DNA of 64,000 bases from Cellulophaga sp. Hel_I_12. GTDB lineage: Bacteria; Bacteroidota; Bacteroidia; Flavobacteriales; Flavobacteriaceae. Shown here in pieces: positions 8,289 to 17,400 of the stretch (positions are counted from its first letter, which is position 1; each line of letters starts with the position of its first letter). The translations under genes were made by a program, and so were the position numbers. The DNA is taken from positions 1,364,001 through 1,428,000 of the forward strand of contig NZ_JUHB01000001.1 of assembly GCF_000799565.1 (NCBI RefSeq), in the 5' to 3' direction. A model generated the notes under the pieces. The model searched no databases and had not been told where the DNA came from. It saw only the letters and a program-made list of their open reading frames with translations.

Positions 8289-9167
8289 ATGTCTAAACCA
8301 ATAAAAGTACTATTAGTAGATGATAAAAAGGACTATTGCGAATCGCTATCTGGTGTATCACGAAATAGTAATATTAAAGTAGAATATAAACTGGATTGGG
8401 AAACAGGTTTTGAACTTTTAAAAAATGATCAGTCTATCGAGTTTGTTATTCTAGATGGAAAAGGTAAAATTGAGGCTGACCAGGAAACTGAAAAAGATAA
8501 TTTTGTAGTTCGTGCTATGAAAGATATTGACAACTATTCAACGCAAATAAGTAAACACATCCCCTATTGTGTTAACACAGGTTTTATGGAACGTTTTGAA
8601 GCTTTAGAGGATAATGTGAATATATTCGAGAAAAACGATAAGGATAGAGATAAAATGTTTCAGCACATCATTGAAGAAGTCACAAAATCAGAATACCGTA
8701 CGTCAAGAATAAAATTCGAAGAATCATTTTTAGCTTTTGATAAAGGGATAATAAATAAAGTACATGAACATTTATTAATAGAAATTATTAATGCGTATGA
8801 GGCAAAAGACTTTCGCAAAAAAAACATTAATGTTCAAAGAGATTTACTTGAAGCAATTTATATGGGATTAAACGATCCGATTCCATGTATCCCAAATGGA
8901 TTATTTAAAGATGATGGAAAGCCAAATCATGAATGGTGTACGCGTTTTATGGAAGACAGAGAAACAAATGGAAATAAACTAAATAAAGCAATACCTCAAG
9001 ATATAAAATCAGCCTTTAGAAAACTAAAAGAATCTACCAATAGATATTCTCATCTCGATGATAATGAGGTTTTAAAAGCACCTTTTTCATCAAACAAATT
9101 TTTACTTATTGAAATTTTGGAGTGGCTTCCGGAATTTGTTGAAACTAATTATAAAAATTATTTATAA
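8289..9167 (+). CDS. Response-regulator-like receiver protein with unknown C-terminal domain
   Basis: 292 aa. The N-terminal 120 residues look like a receiver domain: VLLVDD (acidic pair D11-D12) and VILDGKG with candidate phospho-acceptor D56, followed by a possible CVNTG switch region. The order and 5-bp spacing make it the partner of the kinase fusion gene upstream. The C-terminal 170 residues are helical and charged, with no HTH or known output domain that I recognise, so the output is probably protein-protein interaction, perhaps with HsdM/HsdS/HsdR. hsdM starts 6 bp after its stop, strongly suggesting one transcript. The receiver call is good; the role is inference. Confidence 0.72.
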   Translation: MSKPIKVLLVDDKKDYCESLSGVSRNSNIKVEYKLDWETGFELLKNDQSIEFVILDGKGKIEADQETEKDNFVVRAMKDIDNYSTQISKHIPYCVNTGFMERFEALEDNVNIFEKNDKDRDKMFQHIIEEVTKSEYRTSRIKFEESFLAFDKGIINKVHEHLLIEIINAYEAKDFRKKNINVQRDLLEAIYMGLNDPIPCIPNGLFKDDGKPNHEWCTRFMEDRETNGNKLNKAIPQDIKSAFRKLKESTNRYSHLDDNEVLKAPFSSNKFLLIEILEWLPEFVETNYKNYL

Positions 9168-9173
9168 CGATAT

Positions 9174-10703
9174 ATGATCACAGGACAACTAAAATCACAA
9201 ATAGACCAAATCTGGAACACCTTCTGGACAGGCGGAATATCAAACACCATCACAATTGTTGAGCAGTTAACCTACCTAATCTTCATCAAAGATTTAGACG
9301 AAACCGAAACACGTAACGAGCGTATGGCAAAACGACTAAACAAAGACTTTAGTCCTATTTTTGGTAAAGACCAGCAAAACTTTCGTTGGAAGAATTTAAA
9401 AGAAATGGATGTACAAGCACGTCACAACATTTTCAATAATTCTGTTGATGGTATTTTCCCATTCATTCGCAGTTTAGGTAGCGAGAAAAGTTTGTTTAGC
9501 ACCTATATGAAAGATGCCTCTTTTAGTATCAATAAAGCGGCAACATTAGACCTAGTAATCGAAAAACTAGAGCGTGTTGACATGTCAAAACAAGATATAA
9601 AAGGAGATATCTACGAGTACTTATTATCTAAACTAGAAGGTGGTGGTACATCTGGTCAGTTTAGAACACCAAGACACATTATTAAGTTAATGACAGAAAT
9701 GATGCAACCTACACTTGAAGATACCATATGTGATCCTTCAGTAGGCACAGCTGGTTTTCTAGTAGCATCCAAAGAGTATATAGACAAGCATTATAGTGTT
9801 ACAGAGCTAGACAAGCGTAAAGACCACATAAACAAACATATGTTTAACGGTACCGAGTTTGATGCTACCATGTTGCGTATTGCCTCAATGAACCTCTTTT
9901 TACACGGTGTAGAAGAACCTAACATTGTAGATGTAGATGCAGTAAGCAAAGACAATACGGTTAGCGATGCCTATACTTTAGTATTAGCAAACCCACCATT
10001 TAAAGGGACTATAGATAAAGAAAGTATCGCACCAGGACTGCGAAATGTCACCGATACTACAAAAACAGAATTACTGTTTTTAGCTTTAATGCTTCGCCAA
10101 TTGAAGAAAGGAGGGCGTGCAGCAGTAATTGTACCAGATGGGGTTCTGTTTGGAGCAGGAAAAGCTTTTAAAAGCATACGCTCAGAAATTGTAAAAAACC
10201 ATAAGTTGGAAGCGGTTATCTCATTACCCAGTGGTGTATTTAAACCATATTCTGGAGTTAGTACCGCTATAATTATTTTTACAAAGACCGATAATGGTGG
10301 TACAGATAAGGTGTGGTTTTATGATATGCTGGCAGATGGTAAATCTCTAGACGATAAACGGGACCTATTGGTAGAACCAGAAGTATTTGAAGCCTTTTCT
10401 TTTGGTGATGCTTTTGCTCAAGAAGCCAGTGCAGGTAAAGAAAATTTACATAGCAAATTTAATTTACCAGATATTTTAGCACGTTACCCAAAACGTAACC
10501 AAGAAAAAAGAGCAAGGACAGAGCAATCCTTCTTAGTACCATATAAAGAAATAAAAGATAATGATTGGGATTTATCTATTAATCGTTACAAAGAAATTAT
10601 ATATGAAGAAGTGGAATATGATGCACCTTCGGAAATATTAAATCGAATCAAGACTTTGAATAAGGAAAGAGATTCATTAATCTTAAAACTAGAAAAGCAT
10701 TAG
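9174..10703 (+). CDS. hsdM: Type I restriction-modification methyltransferase subunit HsdM
   Basis: 509-aa N6-adenine methyltransferase. The N-terminal HsdM helical domain (KSQIDQIWNTFWTGG...) precedes the catalytic domain with motif I DPSVGTAGF (187-195) and motif IV NPPF (273-276), both intact, in contrast to the degenerate copy two genes upstream. With HsdS it forms the modification complex and with HsdR the full restriction enzyme. The gene lies 6 bp after the receiver gene and 1 bp before hsdS. Its length is typical. Confidence 0.95.
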   Translation: MITGQLKSQIDQIWNTFWTGGISNTITIVEQLTYLIFIKDLDETETRNERMAKRLNKDFSPIFGKDQQNFRWKNLKEMDVQARHNIFNNSVDGIFPFIRSLGSEKSLFSTYMKDASFSINKAATLDLVIEKLERVDMSKQDIKGDIYEYLLSKLEGGGTSGQFRTPRHIIKLMTEMMQPTLEDTICDPSVGTAGFLVASKEYIDKHYSVTELDKRKDHINKHMFNGTEFDATMLRIASMNLFLHGVEEPNIVDVDAVSKDNTVSDAYTLVLANPPFKGTIDKESIAPGLRNVTDTTKTELLFLALMLRQLKKGGRAAVIVPDGVLFGAGKAFKSIRSEIVKNHKLEAVISLPSGVFKPYSGVSTAIIIFTKTDNGGTDKVWFYDMLADGKSLDDKRDLLVEPEVFEAFSFGDAFAQEASAGKENLHSKFNLPDILARYPKRNQEKRARTEQSFLVPYKEIKDNDWDLSINRYKEIIYEEVEYDAPSEILNRIKTLNKERDSLILKLEKH

Positions 10704-10704
10704 T

Positions 10705-11892
10705 ATGATTGATGAAATTGAATTAGCTAGCCTTTACGCCAAAAAGACTAAAAGTCTAAATCCGAAAAAGTTTAAAGATGAGACATTTGAATTATACAGC
10801 ATAAGAGCTTTTGATAATGGGTATCCTGAGATAATCACGGGTGCAGAAATAGGTTCAAGCAAGAAAATTCTTGAATATAATGATGTAATACTAAGCAGAA
10901 TAGTTCCTCATATTAGAAGATGTTGGGTAGTGCCTAAATCTGATAAACTGAAGCAAATTGGCTCTGGAGAATGGATAGTTTTTAGAAGTGATAAAATCTA
11001 TCCTGACTTCTTGAGATATTTCCTTTTATCTAACCCTTTTCATTCAATGTTCATGAATACAGTTAAGGGTGTTGGAGGGAGTTTGTTGAGAGCAGATCCA
11101 AAGCAAGTAGGTAGATTCAAAATCCCACTACCATCCTTAAACTCTCAACAACTCATCGCCAGCATTCTAGACGATGCTTCACTCTTACGGGATAAAACTA
11201 TGCAACTACTCAAAGAATACGATTTGTTAGAGCAATCAATCTTTTTGGATATGTTTGGGGATGTTGTGAATAATCCAAAGAATTGGAAAACAAAGACAAT
11301 AGAAGGATTAGTAGTTAATGTAAAAGGTTCAATAAAAAGAGGCCCTTTTGGTGGCGCTCTAAAGAAAGAAATTTTTGTAAAACAAGGTTATTTAGTGTAC
11401 GAGCAATACCACGCTTTAAACAATGATTTCAATTTTGAGAGATATTATATTGATGATAAAAATTTTGAAAGACTGAAAGGATTTGAAGTTAAACCTGGTG
11501 ATATAATTATAAGTTGTTCAGGTGTATATTTAGGTAAACTAGCAATTATACCTAAAGATGCCAAAAAAGGTATTATCAATCAAGCTTTACTAAAAGTAAC
11601 ATTAGATGAACAAAAAATGAGAAAAGACTTTTTTGTCTTTCATTTTACCCAACAGAATTTTAGAGATAAATATTTTGGAGCTAATAGAGGAGCAGGAATA
11701 CCTAATTTTCCACCAATGGCAAGCTTTAAAAAGTTTCCATTCATTGCACCACCTATTAATCTTCAAAACCAATTCGCAGAAAAAATAGACTTAATCGAAC
11801 AACAAAAAGAGTTAGCTAAACAAGAGCTACAAGAAAGTGAAGATTTATTTAATTGCTTGTTACAAAAGGCGTTTAAAGGGGAGTTGGCTTAA
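10705..11892 (+). CDS. hsdS: Type I restriction specificity subunit HsdS
   Basis: 395 aa with two target-recognition halves. The first ends in a conserved helix (LPSLNSQQLIASILDDASLLRDK) and the second repeats the arrangement (IAPPINLQNQFAEKIDLIEQQKELAKQELQES). The two long helices form the spacer that sets the gap in the bipartite recognition sequence. It determines the DNA sequence recognised by the HsdMSR complex. It begins 1 bp after hsdM. The stop is followed by a non-coding stretch rather than hsdR, because an RT cassette is inserted there. Confidence 0.93.
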   Translation: MIDEIELASLYAKKTKSLNPKKFKDETFELYSIRAFDNGYPEIITGAEIGSSKKILEYNDVILSRIVPHIRRCWVVPKSDKLKQIGSGEWIVFRSDKIYPDFLRYFLLSNPFHSMFMNTVKGVGGSLLRADPKQVGRFKIPLPSLNSQQLIASILDDASLLRDKTMQLLKEYDLLEQSIFLDMFGDVVNNPKNWKTKTIEGLVVNVKGSIKRGPFGGALKKEIFVKQGYLVYEQYHALNNDFNFERYYIDDKNFERLKGFEVKPGDIIISCSGVYLGKLAIIPKDAKKGIINQALLKVTLDEQKMRKDFFVFHFTQQNFRDKYFGANRGAGIPNFPPMASFKKFPFIAPPINLQNQFAEKIDLIEQQKELAKQELQESEDLFNCLLQKAFKGELA

Positions 11893-11990
11893 TAGCTCGT
11901 CATTGCGAGGAAGCTGGACGCTGCAATTTCATTAATAAAAACAATAATTATAATAATAAAATTAAAAAAAAGAATATAATTTAACAAAAT

Positions 11991-12304
11991 AGGGTCGAGT
12001 GGCCGAGAAGAACGTTTCGCACAATTATTATCATTTGAGATATACGTCAAGTGAGTACTAAATACCAATGTCAAGAGAAGTTAGATTTATTTCTGCTACA
12101 ATTGATAAAACAGCCAGAAATGCGCTTGTTAAGTTGTTTAGTTTAATGTTGTTCATGGGTTGATATGTTATTTTAATGACCTCTATCGCAATATAAGCAA
12201 TTATTATACCTGAAAAGTGTAGCGGTATTATAGCCGAATTTCTGGTGAAACTACCGACAGAGCATTGTTCAATCATAAGCCTGCTACTAGCGAATCTCGA
12301 CCCT
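11991..12304 (+). ncRNA. Predicted structured RNA upstream of the defence-type reverse transcriptase
   Basis: This 314-nt stretch contains no plausible plus-strand gene and is closed by a perfect 9-bp stem, AGGGTCGAG (11991-11999) with CTCGACCCT (12296-12304), six pairs being G-C in very AT-rich surroundings. A smaller hairpin (CGAGA/TTTCG, near 12004-12019) lies inside. A TATAAT-like box at 11975-11980 would place transcription start near 11987-11991, and the closing stem ends 10 bp before the RT start codon. Several defence-associated RTs (DRT2, DRT9) and retrons use an adjacent RNA as template; that this one does is inference. Part of a short REP-like palindrome (CTCGTCATTGCGAG) lies earlier, near 11896. 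Confidence 0.55.
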
Positions 12305-12314
12305 TATTTTTATT

Positions 12315-13850
12315 ATGAAGAAAAAAGAAGAGCATCCTTGGATAAAATTTAAAAAATATCCACATATAGGTTTTCCATTAGAGCGTAAAGACATCGCTAA
12401 ATTGGAAGGCTATATTATGGATGACACCAAAATTGAAAAACACAGTTTTCTTCCTTTTCTACACCGTACTATTTACCAAAGAAAATTTAGAGCAAACACA
12501 GAAGGCTTATTAAATAAAAGTAAGAAACGCACAAGAATTAAAGCAATAAGACCTAAAGCAAGAGAAATATATTTTGCTAGTCATTTTGATGCTCAAATTT
12601 ATTCCTATTACAGTTACCTACTTTCCGAAAAATATAAAGAGTTACTTAAAACAAAAAGTTTCGATAAGTCCATTGTAGCGTATCGAAAGCTTGAAATTGA
12701 AGGAAAGAAGAACAAGAACAAATGCAATATAGATTTTGCTTTGGAAACATTTCAATTTATAAAAGATAATCAGTACAAAGAGCTAACTGTTATTGTCGCT
12801 GATGTTACTAAATTCTTTGACAGCTTAGATCACAAAATTCTCAAACAAAAATGGGCAGAAGTTTGGGATGGCTCAACAACACTTCCTAAAGATCATTTTA
12901 GAGTTTACAAATCTTTAATCGATATGAGATATGTAAACGAGAATTTGCTGTTTAGAAATTATAAAGACCGCATTTGGGTAAAAACAAAAACGGAAAACAA
13001 TCCTAATAAAACGAGAGTTAAACAAAAACCAATTAAACATAAGAAGTTTTTAAAAGATAACAACGCTATAGCATACTGTGAGAAACCTGAGTTTTTAAAA
13101 AACAGTTTGCATTTAATTTCAAAAACTACTGAAACAAAAGGGATACCCCAAGGAACAGCACTTAGTGCAACATTGGCTAATATTTATATGTTAGATTTTG
13201 ATCAAGAAGTTCAAGATTTTATAGATAGCGATAGCGTAAAAGGATTTTATCAGCGTTATAGTGATGATTTAATCATTGTCGTGCCAAGAGAACATGAAGA
13301 GGAAGCTATTAGGCGAATACGATCTTTAGTCGAGGATAAAGCAAAATTAGAAATACAAGCTGATAAAACAAAGGTATATCATTTTCATCAAGCAGCAGGA
13401 CAGTTTAAGGGAATTGAAGTTGATGAAAATACGGGTGAAGAAAAAAATAAAACACTAGAATATTTAGGGTTTGAGTATGATGGTCAGCGTGCTTTGATAA
13501 AAACTGCTGGCTATTCAAAATTTAATCGTTCTATGAAACGAGCTTTTAAAAGAGCAACCTCTTTAACTATAAATGCAGATACTACAGACGATAAAATTCA
13601 TAAAAGTTCATTATTCAAGCGTTTTACTTACAAAGGTGCTAAAAGAAGACAGATTTATAATGGTAAGACCAAAACAACACGCTACGATTGGGGAAACTAC
13701 CTAAGTTATGTAGAAAAGGCTAATGTGTCTTTCCAGGCGTTTAATGGAGGTGATAATATTAAAAAGCAATCAAGAAAAAGCTGGGAAAGATTTAATGAGT
13801 TGATGGGTAAAACAATCAAAAAAGTGGAAAGAGCCAAAATGGAAAAATGA
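12315..13850 (+). CDS. Defence-associated (unknown-group) reverse transcriptase
   Basis: 511 aa. RT palm motifs are complete: motif A with D163 in VADVTKFFDSLDH, motif B-like GIPQGTALSATLANIYM, and motif C YSDD (315-318). The N-terminus has the RIKAIRP...HFDAQIYSYYSYLL block seen in bacterial RTs of the Abi/unknown-group type. There is no maturase, HNH or retron-like C-terminus; the C-terminal 130 residues are basic and unassigned. A predicted structured RNA ends 10 bp upstream and a GIY-YIG gene overlaps its stop codon (ATGA). I cannot assign it to a numbered DRT class. Nested between hsdS and hsdR. Confidence 0.88.
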   Translation: MKKKEEHPWIKFKKYPHIGFPLERKDIAKLEGYIMDDTKIEKHSFLPFLHRTIYQRKFRANTEGLLNKSKKRTRIKAIRPKAREIYFASHFDAQIYSYYSYLLSEKYKELLKTKSFDKSIVAYRKLEIEGKKNKNKCNIDFALETFQFIKDNQYKELTVIVADVTKFFDSLDHKILKQKWAEVWDGSTTLPKDHFRVYKSLIDMRYVNENLLFRNYKDRIWVKTKTENNPNKTRVKQKPIKHKKFLKDNNAIAYCEKPEFLKNSLHLISKTTETKGIPQGTALSATLANIYMLDFDQEVQDFIDSDSVKGFYQRYSDDLIIVVPREHEEEAIRRIRSLVEDKAKLEIQADKTKVYHFHQAAGQFKGIEVDENTGEEKNKTLEYLGFEYDGQRALIKTAGYSKFNRSMKRAFKRATSLTINADTTDDKIHKSSLFKRFTYKGAKRRQIYNGKTKTTRYDWGNYLSYVEKANVSFQAFNGGDNIKKQSRKSWERFNELMGKTIKKVERAKMEK

Positions 13851-14428
13851 ATTACCGGAAAGAAACATATCCTAGTAACTTAAATTCTTTGTTAGATAAA
13901 GCAATGCTAATTGCAAGTGATAGTATTGAAAAGTTAAACTTCAATAATTGTCCAGGCATTAATGATTTGTATTATGAGTTACATAAAACTTGTGGTGTTC
14001 AACCGGAGTATTCTGTAGTACGCGACAAAAAAGTATATAATGCCATGGGATATGTTGCAAATATAAAATCAGGAAAGTCAAAATCTTTGAATGAATTTAA
14101 AGGCTTGTATGTTTTTGGAGAGGAGATAGATGGTAAAGTAACACCAGTATATGTTGGTATTAGTAGAACTGTATATAGAAGACTGAGACAGCACGGTTTT
14201 GGTAAATTGCATAATGAGTCAACCCTTGCTTATTTAATGGCAAAAAACGAAAATAAAGAACTTACTAGAGCAAGTTCTAGTAATAGTATTCTAGAGCCTA
14301 AAAAGGAGCTTTTGAGAAATTTTAAGGTGGCACTATATCCAGTATTAAATGACTATGAATTGTATTTTTATGAAGTAGTATTAGCAGGTATTTTAAAAAC
14401 AAAATGGAATACTTTCCGAACACATTAG
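13847..14428 (+). CDS. GIY-YIG-type nuclease domain protein
   Basis: 193 aa. The C-terminal half has the GIY-YIG signature: GLYVF (86-90), YVGIS (102-106), then R111/R112, H116 and a late glutamate in the YFYEVVLAG helix, matching the family's catalytic set. The N-terminal 80 residues are not recognised and could bind DNA or the RT. The start overlaps the RT stop by 4 bp (ATGA), so the two are translationally coupled and probably act together, for example the nuclease processing a cDNA product or attacking invading DNA. The functional link is inference. hsdR starts 12 bp later. Confidence 0.8.
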   Translation: MNYRKETYPSNLNSLLDKAMLIASDSIEKLNFNNCPGINDLYYELHKTCGVQPEYSVVRDKKVYNAMGYVANIKSGKSKSLNEFKGLYVFGEEIDGKVTPVYVGISRTVYRRLRQHGFGKLHNESTLAYLMAKNENKELTRASSSNSILEPKKELLRNFKVALYPVLNDYELYFYEVVLAGILKTKWNTFRTH

Positions 14429-14440
14429 TATATTAGAAGT

Positions 14441-17400
14441 ATGAATTCAAATTTCCAGTTTCTTAAAAACGAGTTTGCCACCTTTCACGATAGAGCAGTT
14501 AAGGCAGAACAGTTGGTTATTACAGACCCTCGTACATCACTAGTGTATAGTCGTATGGCGTTAGAAGAAGCTATAAATTGGATGTATGCGAATGACGAAG
14601 ACCTTGAACAACAATATAACACAACCTTACATAACTTATTAGTACAGCCCGAATTTAAAGAACAATTCAATCATAAATTATATAATGAATTATTCATTAT
14701 TAAGAATGCAGGAAACTTAGCAGCACACAACAAACCCGTAAATGATATAGATTCACACAAGGCTATAGAGGCACTCTTCTATTTTGGCAAGTGGTTTATC
14801 AAATCATATGCAAAAGAGCCAGTAAGTGAAATAGGAATTTTCGACTTTGATTATATTCCTAAAGAAGGTGGCAGTACACTTTCACGTAAACAAATAAAAC
14901 AACTTCAAGAGCAACTTGATAAAGAACTAGACACGTATCAAGAGCAACTAAAAACCAAAGAAGCCGAAAGACAGCAACTAGCTGATGAAAATGAGCTATT
15001 TAAAAAGCAAATAGAAGCATTACAAGCACAAATAGAAGCGAATAAAGTTGAAGCTAATATTGAAGATGAAGTTAACCATCCACGTAACGAAGCGGAGACG
15101 CGTAAATATTTGATAGATGTTGCACTTCGTGAAGCGGGTTGGGATTTAAAAGGAGTTAACGATAAGGAGTACAAAGTGCAGTTCATGCCAAAGTCTACAA
15201 ATAAATCCGAAACTGGATATGTAGATTATGTGCTATGGGATGATGATGGTTTACCATTAGCACTAGTAGAAGCAAAACGAACCTTGGAAAGTGCGAGTAA
15301 AGGTGAAAATCAAGCACAACTGTATGCTGATAGTTTAGAAAAAATGCATGGTCGTCGACCAGTAATGTATTACAGTAATGGTTATGAAATTTTCTTGTGG
15401 GACGATCAGTTTTATAAACAATCACGTCGAGTTCACGGTTTTTACACAAAAGCAGAACTACAGACTGCAATGTTTCGTCGTACACACCGCATGGATATTC
15501 GCACTACACCTATAGATACAGAGATTTCAGGACGTTCGTATCAAATGCGTGCCATAAAAAGTATTGCAGAACATTTTGCAGGTAATGATAAAAGTGATGG
15601 TAAATTAATAGGAACTAATCGTGGTGCACTTTTAGTATTAGCTACAGGAACAGGTAAAACAAGAACATCTATTGCATTTTCAAAATTAATGCTAGAATGT
15701 AATTGGGCAAAGCGTATTCTGTTTTTAGCAGACAGAACCAGTTTAGTAGATCAAGCAAAACGAAACTTTGTAAAGCATTTACCAGAGCATACTAGTGTCA
15801 ATCTTTTAGAAGAAAAAGACAATCCAGACGCGCGCTTTGCGTTTTCCACCTATCAAACAATGATGGGTTTAATAGATCGTAGTCGAGATGAAGAAGCTCG
15901 TTTTTACGGCGTTGGGCATTTCGACTTAATTATAATTGATGAGGCACACCGTTCTATCTATAAAAAATACCAAGCCATATTTGAGTATTTCGATGCCTTA
16001 TTCTTAGGACTTACTGCAACACCAAAAAATAGTATAGATAAAAACACCTATCACATATTTGGTTTAGCAGATAAATCACCTACAGATGCATATACCTTTC
16101 AAGAAGCAGTAGATAATAAACATTTATCACCGTATCACACTATTGAAATTCCTACTAAATTTCTTCGTGAAGGGATTAAATACGATGAGTTGTCTGATGA
16201 AGAAAAGGAAGAATTTGAAGAAGAAATATTAGATGGTGAAGAAGCAACAGGTAACGAGTGGATAGCTTCTTCAGAATTAAACAGTTGGTTGTTTAACAAG
16301 CCTACGGCTATAAAGACCTTGCAATATGTGCTAGAACACGGTATTAAAAAACGTGGTGGTGACGAATTAGGTAAGTCCATAATTTTTGCTAAAAACCAAA
16401 AGCACGCACAGTTTCTTAAAGATACATTTATGGAGCTCGATAAAGAACAATTTGGTAATGATTATGTAAAAGTAATAACCCATAATGAGCCCAAAGCCAA
16501 AGAGTTTATAAATCGTTTTTGTGACGAAGAAAAAGAACGTTTACCACAAATAGCTATTTCAGTAGATATGATGGACACAGGGATTGATGCACCTAGTTGT
16601 GTTAATCTGGTGTTTTATAAGCCCGTAAAATCGTATTCCAAGTTCTGGCAAATGATTGGTCGTGGTTCTAGATTACGTCCAGATTTGTTTGAAGCAGGTC
16701 AAGACAAAACACATTTTTTGATTTTTGACTTATGTGGGAATTTTGAATTTTTTAATGAGAATCCAGAAGGTATTGAAACAAGCTCACAAAAGAGTTTAAC
16801 GGAGATTTTATTTGGTTTACGATTACGACTTGCAGAATATTTAAAGAGCAATCAGTTTATAGACGATGATTCACTACAAAGTTTTAGAACTGAGTTGTTA
16901 GATGGTTTACATAAAGATATTGCAACACTAGATTTAGAGCGATTTGATGTAAAAATGAAACTAGAAATTGTTCACGAATTTGGTAATGATAATCGTGAGA
17001 TCTGGAACCATTTATCCAAGCGTGATGTAAAGCGTATAGAAGATGAATTAGCACCTTTAGTTAAACCACAAAAAGGAGATACAGACTTAGCGAGATATTA
17101 TGATAAATTACTTTTCACGCTAATAACGAAACGATTAGAAACACCAAATAGTGAAGAGTATATCAATAGCTTTATGATACCTATTACGAAAGTAGTAGGG
17201 ACATCAAAAAAGCTATTAAAGAAAACGACTATACCAGCTGTCAAGTCTAAAGAAGCATTAATAAAATTACCCTTGGAAGAGGATTTCTGGAAGGTACAAG
17301 GCATTGTTCATCTTGAGAAACTAAGAAAAGGTGTTCGTGAGCTCGTAAAATATATAGATCCAGAGGATCAACGTTATGTAACTACAGATTTCGCAGACTA

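Noticed and set aside
5800..9167. Detocs-type defensive two-component system
   Set aside because: The kinase has methylase- and specificity-like domains rather than the sensor layout of Detocs, and no Detocs effector or phosphate-sink gene is seen.
4729..11892. BREX or DISARM locus suggested by the WYL regulator and methylase genes
   Set aside because: No pglZ, brxC/brxL, DISARM helicase or related genes; hsdM, hsdS and hsdR identify a type I restriction system.
12058..12276. A 72-codon minus-strand frame starting at an ATG inside the predicted RNA region
   Set aside because: It lies wholly within the structured non-coding stretch opposite an operon, has no recognisable domain, and is better treated as a property of the RNA/cDNA than as an ordinary gene.
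12315..13850. Retron or group II intron reverse transcriptase
   Set aside because: There is no maturase/HNH tail and no intron structure, and the RT N-terminal block and coupled GIY-YIG gene fit defence-type RTs better than retrons; the RNA also lacks an obvious retron msr-msd short inverted-repeat layout.
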